Position numbers and translations under genes: made by a program. The notes under the pieces were generated by a model. The model had not been told where the DNA came from and made no database searches. It saw nothing but the letters and a program-made list of their open reading frames with translations. DNA of 64,000 nucleotides. Source: Isoetes taiwanensis (taxonomy: Eukaryota > Streptophyta > Lycopodiopsida > Isoetales > Isoetaceae). The stretch covers positions 12,825,787 through 12,889,786 of the forward strand of contig JAJEKV010000005.1 in assembly GCA_021234155.1 (NCBI GenBank). The letters are read 5' to 3'. Below, piece after piece: positions 54,151 to 63,833 of this stretch (its first letter is position 1; every line of letters begins with the position of its first letter).

Positions 54151-56592
54151 ATGGCGCCGCGACGCGGTAAGCTCCTCACAGCTCTGTCAGCGCCTTGCTC
54201 TGTGTATTTTTCCTGACCGCGCGTCTTATTGCAAGCAGTTGATTTGATCGATGAGGACGGAGCTAAGGTAGGAAGCGGAGAGGAGCTGCCAGACACGGGA
54301 ACTCTACACTGCTGCGCCATGGAACGGGGATACACGAGAATCGCATTGATACAAGTATTAGATGCGAATGCACTGTTGATGAGACCGACAGAAGAAGCAA
54401 AGACTCTCGGTGAAGCTGCTTGGATTCTTGGGGTGAGCAAGTCTTCATTTTACAGATACTGGGAGCAGGTTAGAAAAGGGCACAGTTTGTTCCAACATGG
54501 TAATGCACTCACTTTGAAACCCAAATACTCTCAAGGCCATTGCAGTCTTCGAGAGCTTTGTGAGATACATGTCTCAATCTATGCCCCACAAGTCGAAGGT
54601 GAACGAGCACGGTGTGCGAGTGGTGCAAAGAGTGTTGCCACAACACTATATCCAAAAGGAGTGCCTTAAGGAGGTCAACTCCATCCCGGAAACTACTGGA
54701 GGTAGGCCTCTTTCTCAATCACATTTCAGCAAAGTTATGGAGCACTCACTTCTCGGGCGTGAGTGTCCTACAACACATGCCATTCTCAAAGTGCAACACT
54801 TGCATTCAACTCAAGGATACACTTGCATCAACTGCAATAGAGAAAGAAAGAATGGCAATTAGGGAGCAATTTGCAGATCACCAAAGGGACCAAATATCAT
54901 GTAGACAGTTGTATTGGCAAAGTGGAGAACATTTTCTCGAGATGCTTGTAGGACAAATTTTTGTGTATAATTCATGATAAGATGGACCAACACAAGACTT
55001 TCTTGCCAAAGCTAGATCCTTTACCCAAGCGTTGTCAAAACGCTTTTCGGATAAAAGTAAGTCGGCGGGTGTATTAACACATGGTCATGGAACTGGAACA
55101 TATGGTCATTTTGTGCTTGATCTATGGAGAGATGATCCAAACTTCCATGTGAGCTCTATTTTCAAGTGCCCGAGAACACTAGAGAAAGGATCGATAGAAG
55201 GGAGGAGGTATTCCCCTTCAAAGCACCCATTTTTGAGGCTTTGATGGATGATCAACCGCTTTGTTACCAAAGGCGGATAAAAACCTCACATCCAAGGTGT
55301 CTAGTGAATCAAGGAGGACTTGGGACGATTTCCCCTTACTTGAGAAATCACTTCACCGAGGAGCTATGTGTTCAGTTGGACAACCTGTTGGAAAAAACAA
55401 GAATAGATGGATGTTTGGGGCAATGTCATACTTGGACAAAGAAAGTGGGAGTATTCAAAGTTGTCAAAGTGGGATTCATGATGGTTGGGCATACGCGATG
55501 ATGATGATATAGATGGATTCTTTGGAACTTTCTCCACCAAGCTCAAGAGAGAAAACGTGACCACTCTCCCCGAACTAATGGATGTGTTTGAGAGCTGCAT
55601 TGACCCCAACCCAATGGCTTTCTTGATGGATGAGGTTGCAGATTGGAAATCATTTGTAGAGGGATACTTGCTAGATGGTAAGGACCAGTTGATGAGGACA
55701 CACAAAGCCACTTGGTTCAAGTTTTGGGTTAGGGATGGAATACCAATCATGCAATATAAGTGGAGACCAGGTGACAAGTTGTGGATGCCTGTACAAGGTA
55801 TCGAAGTTGTGGCAAAGGGGTCTTTGGCGGGTGAAGTTCTCATTCCTAAAGGGCAGCCAAAACCACTACCTCCCTTCAAGGCAGTCAAAGACTCTAGCCA
55901 ACTAGTGAAGGGCATCAAGGATTACATAACGACTTGGGATGATGTTGAAATGGAAAGCACACCTCCACTCTTAAGAAAAATCAAATGGACTCCCTAATCA
56001 AGGCTTGGGAGAAAGTTGTGACATGCTTAGAACCCGAAGCAGCCATGTGGGAGGGAGCTAAGAGGCGGGTTCTTGCCGAGTCAAGATGGGAGGGTTCTCA
56101 AGGTGCAAGCACGCCTAAGAATGCTCACCAGGTCCCAACAAGGGTTCCAAGTGGTTTGTGGGAAGTAAGGCCTCAAAGCCAAAGTGGTTTGATCTTCCTG
56201 AGTGGGATCCCTTTGAGGACATCAAGGAAGGATACTTTGTGCTAGTAAGGCCTGATGATGAGGACTGTCCAATATGGTTAGGGGTGGCACTCTCTGATGT
56301 AACCACCACTATGCCTGATGGAGAGGAGTTGCGTCCGGGATTCCAAATTCAATATTGGGAGCCCATTGGGAGACACAAGAAGGGCAACTTGAAGGAGCAA
56401 TACACTGACTGCTGGGAGAAGAAGTGGAGGGCAAATTATGCTGACCCTCAAAGGAGGGAATTGGTGGAGTGTGTGGTATGGTCATATCCAAGTTCTCACA
56501 TTGCGAAGGACAACACACACAAGATCCCAAGAAGGGAGATGGACAAGGCCATGAGCAACCTCCATGCTTTATCATTGTATGAGGGTAGATAA
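54151..56592 (+). pseudogene. DUF7869-like transposase candidate with HTH start and C-terminal chromatin-type domain
   Basis: A likely first exon (ATG at 54151, MAPRR) has a GTAAGC donor at 54167 and a CAG acceptor before 54239. Pieces in order, over several frameshifts: an HTH-like LGEAAWILGVSKSSFYRYWE; a helical block (MSQSMPHKSKVNEHGVRVVQ); a zinc-like FSKCNTCIQLKDTL; D-K-M-D-Q-H-K-T-F-L-P; GVLTHGHGTGTYGHFVLDLW; QLDN; NKNRWMFGAMSYL; GVFKVVKVGFMMVGHT; DDIDGFFGTFSTKLKREN. This D/N-rich series matches what I recall of the DUF7869 family, whose layout suggests a DDE-type nuclease. The end (56158-56592) is a compact domain, GYFVLVRPDDEDCPIWLGVA to ELVECVVWSYPS, that may be a BAH- or Tudor-like reader. 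It ends 172 bases from the right inverted repeat. Frameshifts make it inactive. The transposase role is inferred from location and motifs. Confidence 0.65.
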
Positions 56593-56763
56593 TATTGAGA
56601 AGTCTGAAAACTTTCTCAACTAGTGGTTTGTAAAATTTATGAGGAAAACAAGTAACCCAATTCTTTGTGTGTCATGTGTAATTCTATTCAAGCAATCAAT
56701 TCAGAAATTTCCTTTTTGGTGTGTGAGTCCCATTTTCAGTCCGAGTCCCAAAATTCAAGATTT

Positions 56764-56788
56764 GTCCCACTTTAATTAAATACGACTT
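56764..56788 (-). repeat. Right terminal inverted repeat (25 bp)
   Basis: Exact reverse complement of 48382-48406. The inner flank has further GGGAC motifs. Confidence 0.9.
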
Positions 56789-56791
56789 GAG

Positions 56792-56803
56792 AGAGAAATC
56801 TAG
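56792..56803. repeat. 12-bp flank AGAGAAATCTAG (right)
   Basis: Identical to 48353-48364. See that entry. Confidence 0.4.
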
Positions 56804-56808
56804 CAAAA

Positions 56809-56831
56809 TAGATAGATAGATAGATAGATAG
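56809..56831 (+). repeat. GATA microsatellite
   Basis: Five to six tandem GATA units just outside the transposon. Confidence 0.95.
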
Positions 56832-56971
56832 TATTTTAACGTCACGCCACTAGGCAGCATCCAACTGGACATGTGACCACACACCACACTACATTGCTCG
56901 GTTGGGCCCTGCCCCCAACCACCTTACATTGCGTCTGTTAGGATTTGACCCCCAACAGTACCAAGTGCGAT

Positions 56972-57041
56972 TCTGGGCGGTCTCGAACTCGAGACCACAT
57001 TGCTAAGGAACTAGTGTGTTACCACTAGACCAAACGCCCAG
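56972..57041 (-). repeat. tRNA-like SINE head
   Basis: On the minus strand GGGCGTTTGGTCTAGTGGTA has the A box. GGTCTCGAGTTCGAGACCGC has a T-arm-like stem and a B box, and the ends GGGCG/CGCCC can pair like an acceptor stem. The anticodon arm is not convincing, so I call it the tRNA-derived head of a SINE rather than a functional tRNA. Confidence 0.6.
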
Positions 57042-57930
57042 AAGGGAGAGAAAACTCGAGAGGACTACCTTGGGAATGCAAGGAGCGCAGAGTCGAGCAC
57101 CTTAAGGAGCTAGAAGTAGAACCGTGCCGAACCATTTGAGAGCACCCTTTATTTATATAGAACTAGATGGGCACGTTTTTTGAATTCATAATAACACAAG
57201 GGCACGTGCTAAAATAATCCGATTTCAAATCTGCCATATATATTCGAATATCTGATGCCATATCTACAATGTAATGGAGTAGAGCACACGTAATATCCAT
57301 CATAAATGCCTCATAAATGCGGACAACCCAGCAGCATAAATGTTGCCTCGTAAATGCGGAGCTATGTCAGGACGAAGATTGGCTTTGGATTAAACAAAAA
57401 AAATTCCAGAAACTTAGAGACGGATGAAGATGCTGCATGCGCTTTAATTATAGATGACAAATCTCTCTCATATCCATTGGAAGATGCTCTCAAGGAGAAA
57501 TTTTTATATTTAGCTGTGAACCGTGCCTCTGTATTATGCTGCCCGAGTCTCTTCGAAGCAGAAAGCTCTGGTTGGTATTCCTTTTTATATTCCTTTGAAG
57601 GCGCATCTGGCATGGCATAGAGCGGCAAGTACAACAAATTGTGTGCGATTTTCCTTACTGGATGCTGTCTAAATCTCTCTTTTTTGTTTCTTCAATACTG
57701 CCAGACACCGGGCTTCTCCCACTTCTTCCGTCACAATCCTAATCCTCCTTTATCTCCTGCTTTGCACTCCGCTGTGCCCAAATGCTCAGCGGCAGCCCAA
57801 ATCGGGCCATTTAGATCGAAACGGCCTTCAATGCTACCGATTTCTGCAGAGTTTTCTGCAATACATGGATGCAAAAGCGGCAGCAGTCCATGCAGAGAAA
57901 TTTGGAGCAGAGTAGTCGGTAAGCCTGGCT
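57042..57930. other. Intergenic, possible promoter region
   Basis: A TATTTATATAG string lies near 57149. Frames 57354-57620 and 57639-58001 have no recognised domain. No clear gene. Confidence 0.4.
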
Positions 57931-58359
57931 ATGGCAGATCCGGCAGAGAAAGCTTACAAAAGGGATTTGAGTGCCATCATCCCTTTGTTATTTTGTGCTG
58001 ACAGAGCCCATTCTATTCCAATCTATTTTTCCTGGAACTGGGATAACGCTATGTACTCCTCTGGTAAAGGTTCTGAGAAAAAGGGAGATTGGGCAGCAGA
58101 AACAGGGGAACTGTTCTTGCAAAACGGTGGAAAAGAGAGCCCGTTTCCTGTCTTAACTTCTTATTCAGATATACCAGGGCTTGCTGCTACCCGAAATGCT
58201 GAGACCGGAGTTGTTTGTAGTTCAAATCAGAAGAAACAACCCACTGATTTACAGATTCAAGCCTTCAAGCTTAGTGGGCAGGCTACACATGGGAAAGCAA
58301 TGTCTCAGAAACATTTGACACGTGAAGCCCATTCCGGGTCTCCGGCAGTGCAGAAGTAG
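57931..58359 (+). CDS. Hypothetical open frame, possible 5' exon of the HD-Zip relic
   Basis: 142 open codons from MADPAEKAYKRDLSAIIPLL to HLTREAHSGSPAVQK. The composition (Ser, Gly, acidic, few hydrophobic runs) could be a transcription-factor N-terminus. The string NQKKQPTDLQIQAFKLS loosely resembles the first homeodomain helix of HD-Zip proteins (KKRRLT..QV..LE.SF). This fits the HD-Zip exons 1.4 kb downstream on the same strand, but the match is weak. It may not be coding. Confidence 0.3.
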   Translation: MADPAEKAYKRDLSAIIPLLFCADRAHSIPIYFSWNWDNAMYSSGKGSEKKGDWAAETGELFLQNGGKESPFPVLTSYSDIPGLAATRNAETGVVCSSNQKKQPTDLQIQAFKLSGQATHGKAMSQKHLTREAHSGSPAVQK

Positions 58360-59711
58360 CAAGCGACAATGCAGAAGTATACAGAAATGTTTCCTGTTTC
58401 AAAAATAGTGTTTCTTTGGCATGCCAAAATGCCATGGCTGTGTGGACGGAGAGGTGAAACGGAAATATTCACACGTGTCGGCCTCGCCTGAGGCAGAACC
58501 CAGAAAAATTAGCAATGAAAAAAATAAAAAATTCAAAATTGGATGTATGTTTATATATGGTTTGAAAACCATACGGAAAGGGGTTAAATTTGCCTTTCAG
58601 AAACACGTATACTAGGGGTTTTTTGGCGACCCTATGCATGCAGGTGGCATATCCTATATAAAGAAGGTGGATTCCCCGGGGCTTAAACAAATGCTACACA
58701 TTGTAGGTAAAGGTAAAACTCCTGGGCTAAATGTACCGTGTATCATCTATCTTTGTTCAACAAGCAATCCATCTTCCAAATAGTCCTTTCTGCTCCAAGC
58801 ATTGCCTGGACTGCCCATATTTGTTGTTAGTTGCATGATTCATGAATTATGCTTCTGTAGATCGTGTTGGAGAATGCAACTTGGTCTTCGAGGTACCAAA
58901 GGAGGATATAGCTCATGTCAGTGGTGATCTGACATGAGCCAATTCGAAGAGGTTATTAAGCCAATTAAATCTAGGATCGTCCACCATGGGCATGAGCATG
59001 TGTTAAGAATATGTTGATCTTCAATCCATGCTTAAAATCATAATAATCAAGTGAAGAGCTGCTAATCATGATAAGCAAGTAAGGGATAATAGAAATGCTT
59101 GTGTGGGGTCAAAAGCTCGACCCTGACAGTTAAGGTAACAGGTAGAGGCGTAACCAGCTCATCCTCTAACCAAGAAAACGACCTGGGAATGCATTGTTGA
59201 ATGCAATAATTGACTGAATAATTGAAGAAAGGAATATCAAATCCAAGCTAAAACCTAAAGAAACAAAGATAGTCATGAAAGACCTGACATATATCGAAAA
59301 ACATAAATTAAAGGCTCTAGGAGCATTAAATCAATACCATGTTTTTTTTCCCAACCATATCCAGTCAAATAAGAGCTGGCTGTGAAGGTTCCACAGAGAA
59401 ACACGAACTAGCATACATAAGCTTATGATGAACTCAAGGAGCATCAATGCCTTGCAAACAGCCTGGTAGTTATAACATTAACTTAACAAAGCGAATTACT
59501 CAAAAATCCAACCATATACCTGATATGTCAAATCCTTGAGCCTGCATTTATTCGTACCCATGTTCCTTACTTGCCTGATCTTTTATCTTTCGCTTATTAG
59601 CCTCCCCAGGAATAACACCAATCAAATTAACACTATGATCGATGCAAAATAGATTATCACGTCCATTAGTCTTCACTTCATTCATTGCCTGCTTCTCCTC
59701 TCCTTTTTCAG
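58360..59711. other. Non-coding stretch, possible intron of HD-Zip relic
   Basis: AT-rich with one perfect hairpin (58911). A TATACTAGGGG motif at 58609 resembles the one near 27392. If 57931-58359 is the first exon, this would be its intron. Confidence 0.35.
58911..58939 (+). repeat. Perfect 11-bp stem hairpin
   Basis: GCTCATGTCAG, loop TGGTGAT, CTGACATGAGC. Perfect pairing but followed by no T-run, so the function is unknown. Confidence 0.85.
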
Positions 59712-60200
59712 ACATGTTGCTGCAGCGTTACTGTTGGGTCGACAAAAACAAACAGAACTTGCACTTTGGCCAAGGCACGTTGCAGTTTGGTTCCAGAATC
59801 GAAGAGCAAGATGGAAAACTAAACAGCTCAAAAGTCTCAAGAGCAAGCCTCGAGGCAGACTTCGAGACTCTGAGTTCTAAAGAAGATCGGTTCCAAGCCG
59901 AGGTATATACCTCGATTTCACCCACCAATTGAATAAAAGAACACTGTTTCCTTTACCAAAGTTATCGTCTTTCCCAGTTTCCTAAAATCTTGATTCCTTT
60001 GAACATTTGCACTTCAGATGGTTAGACTGAAAGGAAAAATCAGGCAGGCAAAAGAGCAGGGAACAGAAGGGGTGCAGGATTTTACTTCCCTTGCCGAACC
60101 CACAACAAAAATTAGGTCTGAGATTGCAGAATTCTCGCCTCAAAAACTTAGAGCCGCTACATTTCCCCGCACTGGGCCTAGAGCCTTTGCCACAAAATAA
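59712..60200 (+). pseudogene. HD-Zip (class I-like) homeodomain-leucine zipper, last two exons
   Basis: After a CTTTTTCAG acceptor, exon 59712-59902 reads [19 protein letters not shown], the DNA-recognition helix of HD-Zip homeodomains. A one-base shift follows, then [19 protein letters not shown]. With a GT donor at 59903 and a CAG acceptor before 60018, exon 2 continues in phase 0 as MVRLKGKIRQAKEQ. Across the junction the heptads L-x6-L-x6-F-x6-L-x6-A form the leucine zipper. The frame ends at 60200 with a Ser/Pro-rich tail. HD-Zip I proteins bind pseudopalindromic CAATNATTG sites as dimers and act in stress and development. The frameshift between helix 3 and the zipper and the eroded first half of the homeodomain suggest a pseudogene. 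A single sequencing error is the alternative. Confidence 0.78.
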
Positions 60201-60819
60201 GCAAATCTAGTCCACGAGATGTTGCTTTATTGCTAAACGCTTCTTGTGCCTCAGGGACTTTGATGCCTGATACTTAAAGGAAGCCTATTATAATTGCTCT
60301 CTGAAAGCAATGATAATTGCTCCTTAAGAAAAACCCAGTATATACCTCTGAAAATCTATCGCAGAACAGGACGATCAACTTTAGAAACATAAGCTCTTTG
60401 TGAAAAACTGAGTATATGCCCTATGCTCAAATCAGGCTACCAAGCTTAAAGACATAAGGGATAGGAAAAACAAAAAATAGGGAGGCTTAGATCAATCGAC
60501 CGTCGCCACAGAAACAGGCCGGGAACCCGCTTGCTTGTTTAACAAATTCTAGAACGAAGAAACAGACACTCAGGCCTTTGCGTCCCTTTATAGGCACACA
60601 AAGATGAAACCATATGCTTCTAGAAGAATCGAAATGCTACAGAATCGCAAGGGCAGTTTCTAAAAAGACCTCCGTCCTTCTTAAATTTTTTGGTGCCTAC
60701 ACGTGTACATTCTTAAACATAGAAATAAATATATGAACTTCATTTAAGTTGCCCCTTTCTCGGCCATATTACAATTATATATTAGAGATAAAACATATGG
60801 TAAGAAGCTCAAGACCATT
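60201..60819. other. Intergenic, nothing recognised
   Basis: AT-rich sequence between the HD-Zip relic and the LINE fragment. Confidence 0.5.
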
Positions 60820-61500
60820 ATAGGCGCTTCAGTTAGTGAGGAACACATAGCTTTCCTACCGGCAGACACATTCTAGATAATGTTGCAACAGCTTATGAGG
60901 AGATGTATTGGGCTCGCGCATCGGGCAGAGTGTGGCTTAGCTGAAACTTGATTTTGCCAAAGCATACGATAGTGTCTCTTGGGAATTTCTTCTTCGAATC
61001 ATGCCTGCGCTTTGAATCATGCCTGCGCTTGGCCTTGGACCATCCTTCTGCAGCAGTTCTCTTTCAAGGAGAGCAGCTCTCCCACATATTTTCAGTCAGG
61101 TGGGGCATTCGGCAAGGATGTCCCTTAGCTCCATTCCTATTTACCATTGTGGCAGAGGGTTGTTGCAGCCCATCTCATTCAGGGCCTACGGTTGGACGAT
61201 GGTTCGCAAATTAATTATTTGTAATCAATTTACTTGCTGATGACAGATTTCTCTTGTTAAGGGCATATGAGAAGAATCTTGACATGGCAAAGAGCTGTTA
61301 GATATCTTTTCGTTGGCCTCGGGGTGTTTGCTTAAATGGCAAAAATGCAGCGCAGTTTGGGCTTTAGGTACTCCACCCCCATCCTGCTTGCAGTGGTACC
61401 ATGGAAAGTGGTACCCATGGAAAGTTGTACCAACTGGGGAGCCAACACATCAGCTCGGGGTCCCCTTTGGCATGGACATCTCTATTTCTGACGCGTGAGA
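60820..61500 (+). pseudogene. LINE (L1-type) reverse transcriptase fragment
   Basis: Readable pieces in several frames: TAYEEMYWARASGQS, LDFAKAYDSVSWEFLLRIMP (the palm Asp motif), SHIFSVRWGIRQGCPLAPFL followed by FTIVAEG, and LLADDRFLLL (the (Y/F)ADD box, here LADD). A 17-bp tandem duplication (AATCATGCCTGCGCTT) interrupts it near 61000. It belongs to the same class as the fragment at 26032 but covers a later part of RT. Confidence 0.82.
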
Positions 61501-62172
61501 TCAGATCTTATTGGGTCTCCAAAGGCACCTTCTCTACTGGAGAGGAGCATCTTCATTGATGGCAGGCATGATACATGTTGCTAAGCCAGTGCTTTGTAGT
61601 ATGCATGTTTTTGTGGTTTTGGCTCTTTTAGCGCCATCCATAAGTTTAAGAATAAGAATAGAATAGAATAGAATAGAATAGTTTTTTTATCGTCCATGGA
61701 GACCAATTGGCCTATGGGACCCAAACAAAAAGAGAGTAGCAAGCGTATTACTGTCAGGATTAAAAAACCCCTGCCCCGAAGGGTTTTCGAGGGAAAAACC
61801 TTAGCAGTAATAAGTATGCTAGCACGCTGTACAATTATATAGGACAGTTCAATACTGTCCCGGAGGACACAACTGAGTCTGTGCATCCATAACCTCCTGG
61901 AGGTTATGGATTTGAAAACATTTTGATATTTGAATTTGAAAAAATGTGGCAGAGACAGTTGTATACGGACCTAGATACGATGGCTTCTTCCTCAACATTC
62001 TTCTCATCGAGCATATAGTCTGCAAATCGATCTCCAGATCTCTTCAGTTTGTCTGTAAAAACAAAAAAGGGGCAGAAACCCTATTTCGTTGGGCAGCCCG
62101 TTCTTTTTTTTACCATTGCCACGTTGGCATCTTTAAGAAGGGCCCTTTTTTTTTAATACTCTCCCTAATGGT
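61501..62172. other. Intergenic, microsatellite only
   Basis: Contains an AGAAT repeat and no recognised gene. Frames 61581-61886 and 61946-62266 lack domains. Confidence 0.5.
61650..61681 (+). repeat. AGAAT microsatellite
   Basis: About six tandem AATAG/AGAAT units. Confidence 0.95.
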
Positions 62173-62998
62173 CTATTCACTCCCCGGATGCTTACTACCA
62201 GAAGCATCAACTCCACGGTTTAGTTCGGACACGTTCTCTTCTATGAAAGCTACCTCAGGGTTTTGATTCCTAACCTCAGTGGTTGAATTTGAGCTTGCAT
62301 GATCATCCTGGCTTATATCAGGAACTACCATAGTCGTACTTCCAAGTGTAACATTACCAGTTAGGATATCACCAAAGCATAGACTCCATATTTTGCTCCA
62401 TGATCTCACGTACCCGCGCTAGCATTGCGGCCTTCTCCTCAGGGGTTGCATTGCATTTTGAACATTCTAGAGTTGTTCTTAGAGGCAATTGTGAAATATT
62501 AGTTTCCCTTTGTAAGGTACCAAAGCAAACGGGTTTTTTATCTTTGACAGGACCCCAATTAGCCGTGGCTAGTACCTTTTCGAAAAACACTTCAAGGAAA
62601 TCCCTGGACTGGTCAACGTTGACGAAACTTAGACATCTTTTTTATGTCTTCAGGGCTTCTCTACCAATGTACCCTCCAACATGAAGTTCACAGCAAGTGG
62701 TATCAAGTAGTGCAAAAGCCTCAACAAGATAGCTTGCCAGATTGATTTGCTTGATTGCAAACCCATGTTTATTCAAAGGCCCCTTTTCTTTTGTCAGCAA
62801 TTCCAGAGTGATGTCTTTCCAGTAAAGGTCAGGAACATCAAATTCCTGGCATTCATTCGCTTCATCCTCATCATCTGCTTTGTAGAATACATTTTTCAAG
62901 CTGGGTTCATCCAAAAGAAAACGCTGTCATGCACCTTTATCTGATGTCCCTTTGCTCTTAGCTACCTCATAGTCATCATCTGGCACAAAGGATATCAT
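62173..62998 (-). pseudogene. Intronless pseudogene of an unidentified acidic protein
   Basis: From MISFVPDDDYEVAKSKGTSD the same frame runs through a TGA to QRFLLDEPSLKNVFYKADDE, then FDVPDLYWKDITLELLTKEK and NLASYLVEAFALLDTTCCEL. It passes a TAA and continues KRCLSFVNVDQSRDFLEVFF and LPLRTTLECSKCNATPEEKA. A frameshift near 62380 leads to GDILTGNVTLGSTTMVVPDI and a final stop at 62173. About 275 codons are thus preserved with two nonsense codons and one shift, and no intron. This suggests a processed or recently dead gene. The C-x2-C in LECSKCNATPEEKAA may be part of a zinc motif. I do not recognise the family. Confidence 0.55.
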
Positions 62999-63512
62999 TA
63001 TGAAGATTATACAAGCGCTTTTAAACTGCATCAACAAGGTTTAAAATGAAACGCACTTATTTAAGAAGTGCGTTTGAAAGATTCCTTTATAAAAATTGAA
63101 AACTTGAAAAAAACACACAAAATAGGGAGCAAAATAGATTGTTGAGCAATTAGCATTCGGGATACCCCAAAAAAAGCAACATTTTTGAAGCATTTTCATT
63201 TTCAAAAGAGGGCAAAAAAAAAAATGCTTGTTTTGAGGAGAGAGACATTAATTTTGATAACTCAGTAAGTATTTATTGTTAAAAACAGAAGGAAATATAG
63301 TTTGTCTTTTTGCAAGCTTAATATAAGTACTAAGAAAGTCAAACATTGGAAAGACAAAGAGTGTGAAATCATGGAGCAAGAAAGAGTTGTTTCAATTAAA
63401 CATTGTTGAAGAGACAAAGCTTTCAGTTTAAAAATCTTCATCAAAATAAATTATAATAATACTTAGCACATAGTTTACAATGGAAGTAGTTAAGAACTCT
63501 GTCTGTATAAAT
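62999..63512. other. Intergenic, nothing recognised
   Basis: AT-rich, with no coding signal on either strand. Confidence 0.5.
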
Positions 63513-63833
63513 TTATACGAGAGGTGGGGGAGGTGGCTCTTCCCAGTCCACAGAACTCTCGTACCCCTTAGGATCTGGCTCTTGCGAGGAGCTTACAACG
63601 GCGAGAGCGCCTCCTTCCGATTCCAAACCTACCGCACGAGGCGATTTCTCGGGCTCGGGCACCACAGGCTCCAAGTCGACAAACTCCACCTCCTCATCTT
63701 TTCTTCCTGTAAGTGGAGGCTGTATTTCTGTGTAAGTGCCCTTAACATCGCTGGCACCGTTCTTTGCTCCCAGTTCCTCGTTTTCATCAGGAAAGGATTC
63801 ACAAGAGCTTATCCCGGTCCCGATGAAAACTTT
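63513..63833 (-). CDS. C-terminal exon of an acidic, proline-rich protein (gene continues off the right edge)
   Basis: The minus strand has 107 open codons: SSCESFPDENEELGAKNGAS, TYTEIQPPLTGRKDEEVEFV, DLEPVVPEPEKSPRAV, SSSQEPDPKGYESSVDWEEP, PPPPLV and a stop at 63513. The acidic/proline-rich text and the terminal WEEPPPPP look like a disordered regulatory tail. The opposite-strand frame (63480-63959) is a shadow. Upstream of 63833 the frame closes at a TAA, where either an intron acceptor or a frameshift must lie; the text DIDPDKKFSSGPG just before is in another frame. I cannot name the protein. Confidence 0.5.
   Translation of the reverse strand, partial: KVFIGTGISSCESFPDENEELGAKNGASDVKGTYTEIQPPLTGRKDEEVEFVDLEPVVPEPEKSPRAVGLESEGGALAVVSSSQEPDPKGYESSVDWEEPPPPPLV

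Larger units (their letters stand above)
48382..56788. mobile_element. 8.4 kb DNA transposon with 25-bp terminal inverted repeats and two divergent genes
   Basis: The 25 bases at 48382-48406 (AAGTCGTATTTAATTAAAGT, then GGGAC) are the exact reverse complement of 56764-56788. Between them lie a plus-strand DUF7869-like transposase candidate and a minus-strand spliced gene with an FCP1-like phosphatase domain. The two are divergently transcribed from about 53842-54150 and end near the two inverted repeats. Further GGGAC/GTCCC subterminal motifs occur inside the right end. The gene order and the fit of the gene ends to the repeat ends argue that this is one element. Both genes are frameshifted, so this copy is dead. 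Confidence 0.75.

Noticed and set aside
59100-59180. tRNA-like text (GGGTCAAAAGCTCGACCCTG)
   Set aside because: The local inverted match is short and does not form a tRNA cloverleaf.
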